Source of the DNA: Microcystis sp. T1-4
GTDB lineage: Bacteria > Cyanobacteriota > Cyanobacteriia > Cyanobacteriales > Microcystaceae
Reading direction: 5' to 3'
NCBI RefSeq assembly: GCF_000297435.1
Contig: NZ_CAIP01000402.1
Location: forward strand, 9,082-73,081
Length of the DNA: 64,000 nt
Shown here: positions 45,119-52,971 of the stretch, in pieces
How the letters are laid out: the number at the start of each line of letters is the position of its first letter
Numbering within the stretch: the first letter of the stretch is position 1
Made by a program: the position numbers and the translations under genes
The notes under the pieces: model-generated
What the model was told of the DNA's origin: nothing
Seen by the model: only the letters and a program-made list of their open reading frames with translations
Databases searched by the model: none

Positions 45119-45400
45119 ATGACTCTAACTGACGTTGAAGTAAATCCCTCGACTCCAGAAGATTTTTTAGATTCTGAAACATTAGTACAGGTCGATTTAA
45201 TGCAGCAAAAGATTCAACAATATTTACAAACCCTATCAGTAGAAAATTTAAAGATGATTCTAGAATTTGCCGCTTATTTGTCAGATAAAGAAAGTGAAAA
45301 GGCAACGCAAGAAATTAGAGCAATCCCGAATATTATGGAACATTTGAAAGAAGCTGAAATGGATTTACAATCAGGTTGCCTCATTGATTGGGAAAGCTGA
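45119..45400 (+). CDS. Putative antitoxin of a RelE-type pair
   Basis: The 93-residue acidic product has a long helical centre (QVDLMQQKIQQYLQTLSVENLKMILEFAAYLSDKESEKATQEI) and an acidic end (MDLQSGCLIDWES). It overlaps the next frame, which encodes a RelE/ParE-type toxin fragment, so it is read as the partner antitoxin. The LKMILEFAAYLSDKES word is typical of cyanobacterial antitoxins of this kind. Confidence 0.7.
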   Translation: MTLTDVEVNPSTPEDFLDSETLVQVDLMQQKIQQYLQTLSVENLKMILEFAAYLSDKESEKATQEIRAIPNIMEHLKEAEMDLQSGCLIDWES

Positions 45401-45584
45401 AATAACTTATAAAGTCCGTTTGACAGCTAAAGCAAATAAAGTTTATTCTGAAGCGGATCCAATCTTAAAAAAGAAGATTGCTAAGTGTTTAAAACTCCTT
45501 CAAGAAACACCGAAAAATCACCCTCAAATTAAAGCATTAAAGGGAGAATTTGCTGGGAAGTATCGCTTCCGGGTTGGAGACTGA
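45384..45584 (+). pseudogene. RelE/ParE-type toxin, C-terminally truncated
   Basis: The frame starts at a TTG overlapping the antitoxin end and reads MIGKAEITYKVRLTAKANKV and onwards to IKALKGEFAGKYRFRVGD before TGA. RelE-type toxins continue after this motif (…YRVRVGDYRVIY…) for about 20 more residues. The stop TGAGTAACGCAC is the first codon of the flank of a REP-like element (45594-45626), so insertion there likely removed the toxin end, including usual catalytic residues. Confidence 0.75.
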
Positions 45585-45593
45585 GTAACGCAC

Positions 45594-45626
45594 AGAAAAC
45601 GGGTTTCTCGGAGAAACCCGTTTTCT
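45594..45626. repeat. REP-like hairpin (solo copy), inverted relative to 23611
   Basis: AGAAAACGGGTTTCT and AGAAACCCGTTTTCT pair around a CGG loop. The flanks GAGTAACGCAC (left) and ACTCATGCAAAAG (right) are the reverse complement of those at 23598-23655, so a fragment of about 55 bases has been copied in opposite orientation. Confidence 0.75.
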
Positions 45627-45901
45627 ACTCATGCAAAAGGCTTCGGCCGTGAGCTTTTGCCGAACGGCAAAACGGAGAATAAATAATCAGTTTTTAATAA
45701 CTGGATTTAGTATCAGTCAGGAGGCAGGAGTTTCAGGCTTTGTTGTCCTCTTTTTTGTACTAATTTGTGTTCTATAAAAATGGTAATGCAAGGTTTTTGA
45801 AGCTCCCAATTTTGGACTGAGAACCCTACTAGGCGGTTATTTCGGGTATTTGAACCCCATTTGATGCCTAAACATTTCGCAGTTATGGGAAACGCTGTAG
45901 C
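45627..45901. other. Intergenic, repeat debris
   Basis: The right flank of the REP copy is followed by a partial copy of the 42362-type repeat (TTTTTAATAACTGGATTTAGTATCAG, split around 45692-45717). About 180 further bases hold no recognisable gene. Confidence 0.4.
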
Positions 45902-48124
45902 TTAGATGGTTAACCTTTCGAGCAGAGGTTGTAGGGCATCTTCATAACTCCGCCACCGCTCTACCGATCGCTTGTATATCGGTTGCCTTACTTGAGTAAC
46001 ACTGGCAGTACGCACTAAGCGATCGGTTTTATGGAACTGCATACAAGCATCATCCCATTCTAATCCGATAAAATCCAAGAGCCGAACCGTTTGCGCCGTT
46101 TGCTGGTCAACCGTTTCCTCATAGTCAATTTCCAACATGGGAACTGGCAAAACACGCCGCCAATGTTCCATAATCCGCCAATATTGCTGAATGCGTTCGG
46201 CAATATGAGTTAAGTCGAACGCCCAGCGAATAGACTTAAACTGAGTCATCCAACAGGAAACCGCCACATCCCGCACATCGCGGCGACAATGGATAATCTT
46301 GGCATTGGGAAAAGCAGTAACAATCCAGCCCAAAAGGCTGTAATTGTCGGGCATTTTATCGACAATTCTCCAGACATTCTCCCTCTTTATCCCTGCTTTG
46401 GTAAGCAGTTGTTCTAACTGTGCCAGATGCCAATCGGCCAGGTGAAGAATCTGGGGTTGACCAAGCTGCTGGAGGCAGTCCCAGACGGTTGTACTGCCGG
46501 GATGCCCCATCAGTGCCGGTAGGCTGTTAAAGCAATTACCGGCAAAGTTGCGCTCACCGGCCCCAAATACTTGGGGATGGCTGGCGAGAATCTGCTCCGT
46601 CAAAGTCGTGCCGCTGCGGGGCATCCCGACGATGAAAACGGGGGCGGTGGAGGGATTGCCCATCCCCTGAGTGCGCTGGAAAAATTCGGGGGTGAAGTGA
46701 GCGATTAATTGGTCGATATATTGGGCATAATCATCGGGATTGTAATCCCAACCTCGCTCCTGCTTGTAGGCGGTGTGTAGTTTGTTGGCGGCGATCGCAT
46801 GGGTGGCGGCCTGGGCGTAGTTCTTACAACCGTCGTAGTAGTGGGCGAGTCCAAAATGAAGCGCCGACTGTGTGCCTTCTCTGGCCCACTTGGCTTCGAG
46901 TAATGTCTCCATCTGTTGAGCATCCTCTGGCGGCAGTTTTCCCCGCAAATTCTGGGCTAAATTGACCAGGGCGGGAATACAGTTAGGATTGACGGCCAGG
47001 GCCTCGCGGTTGGCGGCGTTGGCGCTTTCCACATCCCCAGCAGAGGCGAGAATGCTGGCTAGATGCGCCCGCAAGCTGGCATTTTCGGGCTTGAGTTCTA
47101 CTGCTCGATAGGCCATAGCCACCGCCTCTTCTGCGTCGCCATCTTCCCAGAGAGCTTGGCTGAGTCCTGAATAGGCCTCGCCATAGTCGGAATGCTGCTC
47201 GATAATTTCTTGGTAGCGAGTGATGGCGGTGGCGCTATCCCCTAAATCGAGAATCGCCTCGGCGAAGGCACAGCGACTATCAAGGCGCTCTGGTTCAATT
47301 GCTAGGGCTTTATCGTACCAAGTGAGAGCCTGTGGCAATTCGCTGACTTCCTGCCAAATCTGACCGATCAGGGTGCAGAGCATGGCAGAATCGGGATTGA
47401 GATCGTAAGCTTTGCCATAGGCATCCATGGCCGCTTCCAACTGTCCCAAGGTGCGGAAGACGGTTCCCAAATTCATCCAAGCTTGACTATTTTTCGCTTC
47501 AGATTCGGTAGCCCGGCGGCAATATTCTAGGGCGCGTTCCGGTTGCCCGACTGCCAATAAAGTTAGTCCAAAATTGCCCATGGCGTGAGGTAAGTCGGGA
47601 GAAAGATGGAGAGCTTGTTCGTAAGCCTCGATCGCCGCACGAACCCGCCCTAATTCCCGCAAGGCATCGGCTCGGTAGGCGTGGAGTAGAGCCTGTTCTG
47701 GGGCGATCGCGATCGCTTGTTCGTAGGTTGTCAGCGCCTCCTGGTACTGCTCCGAGGCAAAGTAGGTACTGGCAAGGGTAGTTAGGGCATTGGGGTAGTT
47801 GGGACGCAGTTTGAGCGCTTTTTGACAGGCGGAAATTGCTTCGTTATAGCGGTGACTCTGGCGGTAAGCGGCGCCTAGGTTGCACTGGTAAATCGGTTCG
47901 CTGGGGTTGAGTTTTACTGCTCTCTGTAATAGTCGGACGGCTTGTTCTTTTTCTCCTTGGTTGAGGGCAATCAATCCCGATAAGTTGAGCGCACCGTGAT
48001 GGTTGGGATTACTGCTGAGGAGTTGATCTGCGATCGCCGCCGCTTCCTGAAGGCGACCTGTCCGCAGGCGATCGAATCCAGTTTCAATGGTTATACCAGT
48101 TGTTTTTGTAGATTTAGAGCGCAT
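45902..48124 (-). CDS. TPR-repeat protein fused to a sulfotransferase domain
   Basis: The product of about 740 residues has about 12 tetratricopeptide repeats in its first 430 residues (for example AYRQSHRYNEAISACQKALKLRPNYPNAL), then a sulfotransferase domain. The PAPS-binding loop is PVFIVGMPRSGTTLTEQILASHP near 515-537 and the 3'-phosphate motif is ACTAFPNAKIIHCRRDVRDVAVSCWMTQ (seen as VTAFPNAKIIHCRRDVRD). It should transfer sulfate to a protein, glycan or small molecule, with the TPRs presenting the target. The start at 48124 is preferred because the upstream extension is read from a REP sequence. The PEP-CTERM gene is just upstream on the same strand. Confidence 0.85.
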   Translation of the reverse strand: MRSKSTKTTGITIETGFDRLRTGRLQEAAAIADQLLSSNPNHHGALNLSGLIALNQGEKEQAVRLLQRAVKLNPSEPIYQCNLGAAYRQSHRYNEAISACQKALKLRPNYPNALTTLASTYFASEQYQEALTTYEQAIAIAPEQALLHAYRADALRELGRVRAAIEAYEQALHLSPDLPHAMGNFGLTLLAVGQPERALEYCRRATESEAKNSQAWMNLGTVFRTLGQLEAAMDAYGKAYDLNPDSAMLCTLIGQIWQEVSELPQALTWYDKALAIEPERLDSRCAFAEAILDLGDSATAITRYQEIIEQHSDYGEAYSGLSQALWEDGDAEEAVAMAYRAVELKPENASLRAHLASILASAGDVESANAANREALAVNPNCIPALVNLAQNLRGKLPPEDAQQMETLLEAKWAREGTQSALHFGLAHYYDGCKNYAQAATHAIAANKLHTAYKQERGWDYNPDDYAQYIDQLIAHFTPEFFQRTQGMGNPSTAPVFIVGMPRSGTTLTEQILASHPQVFGAGERNFAGNCFNSLPALMGHPGSTTVWDCLQQLGQPQILHLADWHLAQLEQLLTKAGIKRENVWRIVDKMPDNYSLLGWIVTAFPNAKIIHCRRDVRDVAVSCWMTQFKSIRWAFDLTHIAERIQQYWRIMEHWRRVLPVPMLEIDYEETVDQQTAQTVRLLDFIGLEWDDACMQFHKTDRLVRTASVTQVRQPIYKRSVERWRSYEDALQPLLERLTI

Positions 48125-48148
48125 AGTAGTATGGTTATAGCATAAGCC

Positions 48149-48255
48149 AGAAAACGGGTTTCTCATCAACAACCCAGAAACCCGCTTTCTTAAAGAAAAC
48201 GGGTTTCTAAAGAAAACGGGTTTCTTTAAGAAACCCGTTTTCTTTAAGGGTTTCT
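48149..48255. repeat. REP-like palindromic cluster (about five half-units)
   Basis: Words AGAAAACGGGTTTCT and AGAAACCCGCTTTCT alternate with short spacers (CATCAACAACCC, TTA, AA). The cluster lies between the TPR-sulfotransferase start and the PEP-CTERM stop and includes the stop codon of the latter. It mixes the GAAAACGGG and GAAAGCGGG variants of the motif. Confidence 0.8.
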
Positions 48256-49257
48256 TCGTTTGATCTTAGACAACAACCCAAAACCTAGTAAACTTCCCAA
48301 TCCTATGAGGCTGGAAGGTTCGGGAGTAGTAGCAACTGGTTGCTGCTTCCAGTTGGCAGTCTCCTCAATCTGGGTGGGCGACAAACCCGCCAGCAAGCCA
48401 GCGGCTCCCAAAGTACTCAAGTCATCGAAAACCGGAGTACCTGCCTGGGCTTCGGCCAAACTATTGTTAAAGTTAACGAACCACATCAGGCTCTTAGTCT
48501 CTCCAGGGGCAAGGCTCAAAGTCCAGATATCCGCAAATTGATCTACATTACCATCAAAGCCCTCACTCGGTACCGCCGGCGTGGAAGAGGCAAGTTGCCC
48601 TCCCGGACCGAAACGCACGAAAGTTAGAAAGGGATCGACATCACTTGGACCATCAGAGGTAATGAACCAACGGTCGAGGGCCGACTGGAAGGCGTTGTCT
48701 CCCGTGCTGCTGTCCTCAATCCTACAATTACTATCACAACCCAAGTCACCGCCATAGGCGATCGCCGCCGAGAGGAGATTGGCGGTGGTGTTGGTGAAGG
48801 TACCAAACACCCGCAGAGTGGGGCTGTCAGCACTCATAAAGTAGTCCAGGCTGGTGTTGATGCCGCCGATGCTGACGGGGCTGATGGTGTTGAGGAAGGT
48901 TCCCGCCCCAGTGGTGGTCAGATCCACCTTGGCATTGGGCTGATTGAAGGCTGCTCCGTTGACGGTGATGCCACCGAAATCGTCAAAGGCATCGCCTCGC
49001 CCGCCGACAATCTCCGCAGAACCTATGCCATAGGCGCTGCTTCCCGTTGCACCGGGAAGCTTGATAAGGGGACTCGCGACAGAGCTGTTCTCGATACTAG
49101 AATATACAACCCCCCCCTGGGTCACTGTCTGGGACAGACTGACCACTGCCGCTTGTGCGGGGGCAGCAGCGGCCAGCATCATGCCTGCACCCGCCGCTAG
49201 GGCGATGGGAGCCAGTTTCAGCTTGTCGAAGGCGCTATTTTTTAGTTTTGTATTCAT
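48244..49257 (-). CDS. PEP-CTERM sorting-domain protein
   Basis: This 337-residue exported protein starts MNTKLKNSAFDKLKLAPIAL with a signal peptide cut after AQA (about residue 36). The C-terminus reads TTPEPSSLIGLGSLLGFGLL then KIKRRNP, a typical PEP-CTERM tail: Pro-Glu-Pro, membrane helix, basic end. Such proteins are processed by exosortase and anchored or released at the cell surface, usually with exopolysaccharide. The middle is beta-rich (ISPVSIGGINTSLDYFM) and not recognised. The start is the ATG at 49257, since the upstream open frame is not family-like. The stop codon is inside a REP cluster. Confidence 0.8.
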   Translation of the reverse strand: MNTKLKNSAFDKLKLAPIALAAGAGMMLAAAAPAQAAVVSLSQTVTQGGVVYSSIENSSVASPLIKLPGATGSSAYGIGSAEIVGGRGDAFDDFGGITVNGAAFNQPNAKVDLTTTGAGTFLNTISPVSIGGINTSLDYFMSADSPTLRVFGTFTNTTANLLSAAIAYGGDLGCDSNCRIEDSSTGDNAFQSALDRWFITSDGPSDVDPFLTFVRFGPGGQLASSTPAVPSEGFDGNVDQFADIWTLSLAPGETKSLMWFVNFNNSLAEAQAGTPVFDDLSTLGAAGLLAGLSPTQIEETANWKQQPVATTPEPSSLIGLGSLLGFGLLSKIKRRNP

Positions 49258-49419
49258 GATTGTTTCATCCGGACTTTGTGATGAAGATAAATTTGTTTGT
49301 GACCGCAGTCTTCTTAGTTTGCTCAAAGCACGGCGGCGCATGAGCGTAAAGCTCGCTTCCGAAACTACCATCTCCCCCCCCCCGAACTGTATCTTGTGAT
49401 ACATTTTAATAAAATCTTT

Positions 49420-49943
49420 AGAAAGCGGGTTTCTTTAAGAAAGCGGGTTTCTCATCATCAACTCAGAAAGCGGGTTTCTCATCAACTCAGAAAGCGGGTT
49501 TCTCATCATCAACTCAGAAACCCGCTTTCTCCGCTTTCTCATCATCAACTCAGAAAGCGGGTTTCTCATCATCAACTCAGAAACCCGCTTTCTCATCATC
49601 AACCCAGAAAGCGGGTTTCTCATCATCAACTCAGAAAGCGGGTTTCTCATCAAGAAACCCGCTTTCTCCGCTTTCTCATCATCAACTCAGAAAGCGGGTT
49701 TCTCATCATCAACTCAGAAACCCGCTTTCTCCGCTTTCTCATCATCAACTCAGAAACCCGCTTTCTCATCAAGAAACCCGCTTTCTCCGCTTTCTCATCA
49801 TCAACTCAGAAACCCGCTTTCTCATCAAGAAACCCGCTTTCTCCGCTTTCTCATCATCAACCCAGAAAGCGGGTTTCTCATCATCAACTCAGAAACCCGC
49901 TTTCTCATCAAGAAACCCGCTTTCTTTAAGAAAGCGGGTTTCT
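49420..49943. repeat. REP array: about 20 alternating palindromic half-units
   Basis: The 15-base word AGAAAGCGGGTTTCT (ten copies) and its reverse complement AGAAACCCGCTTTCT (ten copies) alternate irregularly. They are separated by CATCATCAACTC, CATCA, TTA or CCGCTTTCTCATCATCAACTC. The array lies directly upstream of the RAYT gene at 49997 and downstream-outward of the PEP-CTERM gene start. Long open frames across it are only products of the repeat. Confidence 0.9.
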
Positions 49944-49996
49944 CTTAGCTTAGAATAGTAAGCCAGAGAAAGCTGTTTTCTAGAGATAAGATAAAT

Positions 49997-50566
49997 ATGC
50001 CCTATCGTCAGAATATCTTTCAACCAGGACAATACTACCATATCTATAATCGCGGCAATAACCGTCAAGATATCTTCTTTGAGCGAGAAAATTATCTTTT
50101 TTTTCTGCGATTGGTGCGTAAATATCTGCTAGAAACGTTAGATGTTATTGCCTATTGCTTGATGCCCAACCACTATCACCTGCTAATACAGCTGAAAAAA
50201 GCCGAGCTTTCTGCGGCAATGCAAGCCTTTTCCCTGTCTTATACCAAAGCCATAAATCGGCGATATGGGCGAGTTGGCTCATTGTTTCAAGGGCGGTTTC
50301 AGGCAATTCTAGTAAATGATACAGAGTATTTATTAAATTTGTCGAGGTATATTCATTGTAATCCAGTGAAAGCGGGTTTGGTAAGTCAGCCACAGGAATG
50401 GGAATTCTCCAGTTTTCGCGAATATGTGGGATGGCGAGAAGGAACACTACCCAATCTGGAAATTATTGTCGCGATTTTAGGCTCGATGGCTGCTTGTCGT
50501 TCATTTATGATGATGGATATAGATGTCATCTCTCCAGAGTTAAAGGGGCTGTTGTTAGATGAGTAG
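49997..50566 (+). CDS. REP-associated tyrosine transposase (RAYT, TnpA_REP; Y1_Tnp fold)
   Basis: The 189-residue product has the Y1 transposase HUH motif His59-Tyr60-His61 in LMPNHYHLLIQL, and a candidate catalytic Tyr118 in LLNLSRYIHCNPVKAGLV. Both are standard for the IS200/IS605-related RAYT group. The start MPYRQNIFQPGQYYHIYNRG is typical. It is bordered by REP-like palindromes on both sides (49420-49943 and 50569-50619) and no typical IS ends are present, which is the hallmark of RAYTs. Domesticated function in REP spread is inferred. Confidence 0.9.
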   Translation: MPYRQNIFQPGQYYHIYNRGNNRQDIFFERENYLFFLRLVRKYLLETLDVIAYCLMPNHYHLLIQLKKAELSAAMQAFSLSYTKAINRRYGRVGSLFQGRFQAILVNDTEYLLNLSRYIHCNPVKAGLVSQPQEWEFSSFREYVGWREGTLPNLEIIVAILGSMAACRSFMMMDIDVISPELKGLLLDE

Positions 50567-50568
50567 GT

Positions 50569-50619
50569 AGAAACCCCCTTTCTTAAAGAAAGCGGGTTTC
50601 TTCAAGAAACCCGCTTTCT
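50569..50619. repeat. REP-like units downstream of the RAYT gene
   Basis: Three units, AGAAACCCCCTTTCT, AGAAAGCGGGTTTCT and AGAAACCCGCTTTCT, begin two bases after the RAYT stop codon. One deviates by two bases from the consensus. Confidence 0.85.
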
Positions 50620-50686
50620 AATCTCTTAAGCCGCTAAACTGAGAATAGCTGCCTGTCTTGGCTCTCATTTCTCAGATTGTAAAATA

Positions 50687-50995
50687 ATGCAAATTTATCT
50701 TGACTATAGTGCCACTACCCCCACTCATCCCCAAGTAATCGAGCGGGTTGCCACTATTCTCCGGCATCATTGGGGCAATCCCTCCAGTTTACACACTTGG
50801 GGACAGGATACGGCAACAGTCATCGAAATGGCTAGAGAACAGGTAGCAGGGTTAATTAATGCCAATCCAGACCCAGATTATCTTAACTTCTGGCGGCACG
50901 GCTATCAAGCTAAAATTGATAAGCCTCCCGGTAAACCGCCCAAGGCTGGTTCTAATCTTAAACCGAGGCTAAATCAGGACAAGGAGAAAAAATAA
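50687..50995 (+). pseudogene. Cysteine desulfurase N-terminal fragment joined to foreign tail
   Basis: The first 63 residues (MQIYLDYSATTPTHPQVIE through REQVAGLINANPD) are the start of a NifS/IscS-type cysteine desulfurase, which should continue to about 390 residues with a PLP lysine. After residue 63 the sequence becomes PDYLNFWRHGYQAKIDKPPG and a basic tail that does not match the family. A deletion has joined the start of one gene to the end of another unknown gene. Probably non-functional. Confidence 0.7.
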
Positions 50996-51031
50996 AAATT
51001 CTTGGGTGGCTATTCCCCCTTTTTCCTGTTC

Positions 51032-51150
51032 TAACTGATAACTGATAACTGATAACTGATAACTGATAACTGATAACTGATAACTGATTACTGATAACTG
51101 ATTACTGATAACTGATTACTGATAACTGATTACTGATAACTGATTACTGA
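51032..51150. repeat. Heptanucleotide tandem repeat (AACTGAT)
   Basis: About 16 copies of AACTGAT or its variant TACTGAT run head to tail and stop 2 bases before the ATG of the ABC transporter gene. The same unit occurs near 28244. Confidence 0.85.
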
Positions 51151-51152
51151 AT

Positions 51153-52895
51153 ATGGCTTATTCTCGCATTAAAAAACTAGCAAATTATCTACGTCCCCAT
51201 TGGCAAATGGTAACTGGGGGGGTAGTTGCTTTGCTTATTGTTAATCTTTTGGGTGTTTACATACCGCTTTTAATCCGGGATAGCATCGATGATTTGAGTA
51301 AATCTCTTGACTTTCCAAAAATCATTTATTATGTGATTTTAATTGTCGCTTTAGCCTCGATTATGTGGTTTATCCGCATGATTTCCAGAGTGTTATTATT
51401 CGGGATCGGTCGTCAGGTAGAGTTCGATCTTAAACAAAAAATCTTTCAGCATTTATTAACCCTTGAACCAGCCTACTTTTCTCGGCAAACTTCAGGAGAT
51501 TTAATTAACCGTGCCACTAGCGATGTGGATAATGTGCGTCGTCTGCTGGGTTTTGCTTTGCTCAGTTTGGCTAATACTTTTTTTGCCTATGGGTTAACTT
51601 TACCCGTAATGTTAGCGATTCATATTCCCCTTTCAGTCGCCGCTATTTCTGTCTATCCTTTGATGTTAATTGCCGTGCAGTTATTTAGTGGTCGTCTGCA
51701 GCAGCAACAGCAAAAAGTACAGGAAAAACTCTCGCATCTGAGCGATTTAATTCAAGAGGATATGAGTGGTATTACTCTGATTAAAATCTATGCCCAAGAA
51801 GCTAACGAGCGCCTAGCATTTAAACAAAGAAATGGCGAATTATTAAAGGCTAATTTAGATTTAGCCCAGACTCGTAATTTTCTTTTTCCCCTGGTCGAAG
51901 CTTTAGCCTATGTGAGTTTATTGGCCTTGCTTTCCCTCGGTACTAGACAAATTATAGCGGGTAATATCACGATTGGTGACTTTATTGCTCTGTTAATTTT
52001 GGCCGAAAGATTAGTTTTTCCTACTACTTTATTAGGTTTCACTATTACGGCCTACCAACAGGGAGAAGTGAGTGTTGATCGCCTGGAAGCTATCCTGTTA
52101 GCTGAGGCTAAAATTAAAGACAATGCCGATTGTATTCACTTAAAAAATATTCAAGGAAAAATTACCGCCAAAGCCTTGACTTTTTTCTATCCTGATGCTA
52201 AGGAACCCGCCTTAAAATATCTTTCTTTTACCATTAATCCGGGGGAAACGGTAGCGGTCGTCGGTGCGATCGGATCGGGAAAATCTACCCTTGCTAACGC
52301 TATTCCCCGTCTTTTAGATATTGCCGAGGGACAGTTATTTATTGATCATCAAGATGTCACTCAAATTGCCCTGGAAGAGCTGCGAAAAGCGATCGCTTAT
52401 GTTCCCCAAGAAAGTTTTTTATTTAGTACCAGCATCGAAGATAATATCCGTTACGGCGATCCGCTGCTGAATTTTCTGGCAGTGAAATCGGCAGCCAAAC
52501 AAGCGAGAATTGAGGAGGAAATCGAGAATTTCCCGCAAAAATACAGCACTTTAGTGGGAGAACGTGGGATTACTCTTTCCGGGGGTCAACGTCAACGGGT
52601 CTCTTTAGCGCGTGCTTTAGCCATCCAAGCGCCAATTTTAATCCTCGATGATGCTCTATCTAGCGTCGATAATCAAACGGCCACGGCTATTTTGGAAAAT
52701 CTCAGCCAAGAAAGCCAAAAAACCGTGATTTTTATCTCCCATCAATTATCGGCCGCTGCCACTGCCGATCGCATTTTTGTCATGGATCGCGGAGAAATTG
52801 TCCAGATGGGAACCCACGAGGAGTTAATCGCAGTCCCCGGAGTCTATCAAAATCTCTGGCAACAGCAGCAGTTAGAGTCTAAGGTTTTACATTAG
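51153..52895 (+). CDS. ABC exporter, fused membrane and ATPase domains (MsbA/MdlB type)
   Basis: The 580-residue half-transporter has six membrane helices in residues about 20-300, then an ATPase domain with Walker A GAIGSGKST near 371, signature LSGGQRQRVSLARAL, Walker B ILILDDALSSVD and the H-loop FISHQLS. It would act as a homodimer or heterodimer exporting lipid, drug or peptide. The Walker A has Ala-Ile in place of the more common Pro-Ser or Arg-Thr, which is tolerated. A heptamer array of about 120 bases stands where the promoter/ribosome site should be, so expression may be affected. Confidence 0.9.
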   Translation: MAYSRIKKLANYLRPHWQMVTGGVVALLIVNLLGVYIPLLIRDSIDDLSKSLDFPKIIYYVILIVALASIMWFIRMISRVLLFGIGRQVEFDLKQKIFQHLLTLEPAYFSRQTSGDLINRATSDVDNVRRLLGFALLSLANTFFAYGLTLPVMLAIHIPLSVAAISVYPLMLIAVQLFSGRLQQQQQKVQEKLSHLSDLIQEDMSGITLIKIYAQEANERLAFKQRNGELLKANLDLAQTRNFLFPLVEALAYVSLLALLSLGTRQIIAGNITIGDFIALLILAERLVFPTTLLGFTITAYQQGEVSVDRLEAILLAEAKIKDNADCIHLKNIQGKITAKALTFFYPDAKEPALKYLSFTINPGETVAVVGAIGSGKSTLANAIPRLLDIAEGQLFIDHQDVTQIALEELRKAIAYVPQESFLFSTSIEDNIRYGDPLLNFLAVKSAAKQARIEEEIENFPQKYSTLVGERGITLSGGQRQRVSLARALAIQAPILILDDALSSVDNQTATAILENLSQESQKTVIFISHQLSAAATADRIFVMDRGEIVQMGTHEELIAVPGVYQNLWQQQQLESKVLH

Positions 52896-52971
52896 CCGAT
52901 AAAATAGGGAATCTGCTAATTATTACCAGTTAAGTTCTGGACTATCTCAATTACTCCTTAGAACTGTTTAA

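Noticed and set aside
49396..49929. A long open frame (177 codons) across the REP array
   Set aside because: It encodes only the repeat translated (HHQLRKRVSHHQLRNPLS) and would be a by-product of repeat periodicity; the opposite strand is also open for the same reason.
49420..49943. Possible CRISPR array
   Set aside because: Repeats alternate in orientation, spacers are short and themselves repeated (CATCATCAACTC), and no cas gene is near. The neighbour is a RAYT, so a REP array fits better.
51032..51150. Possible CRISPR or structured RNA
   Set aside because: Pure seven-base tandem repeat without unique spacers.
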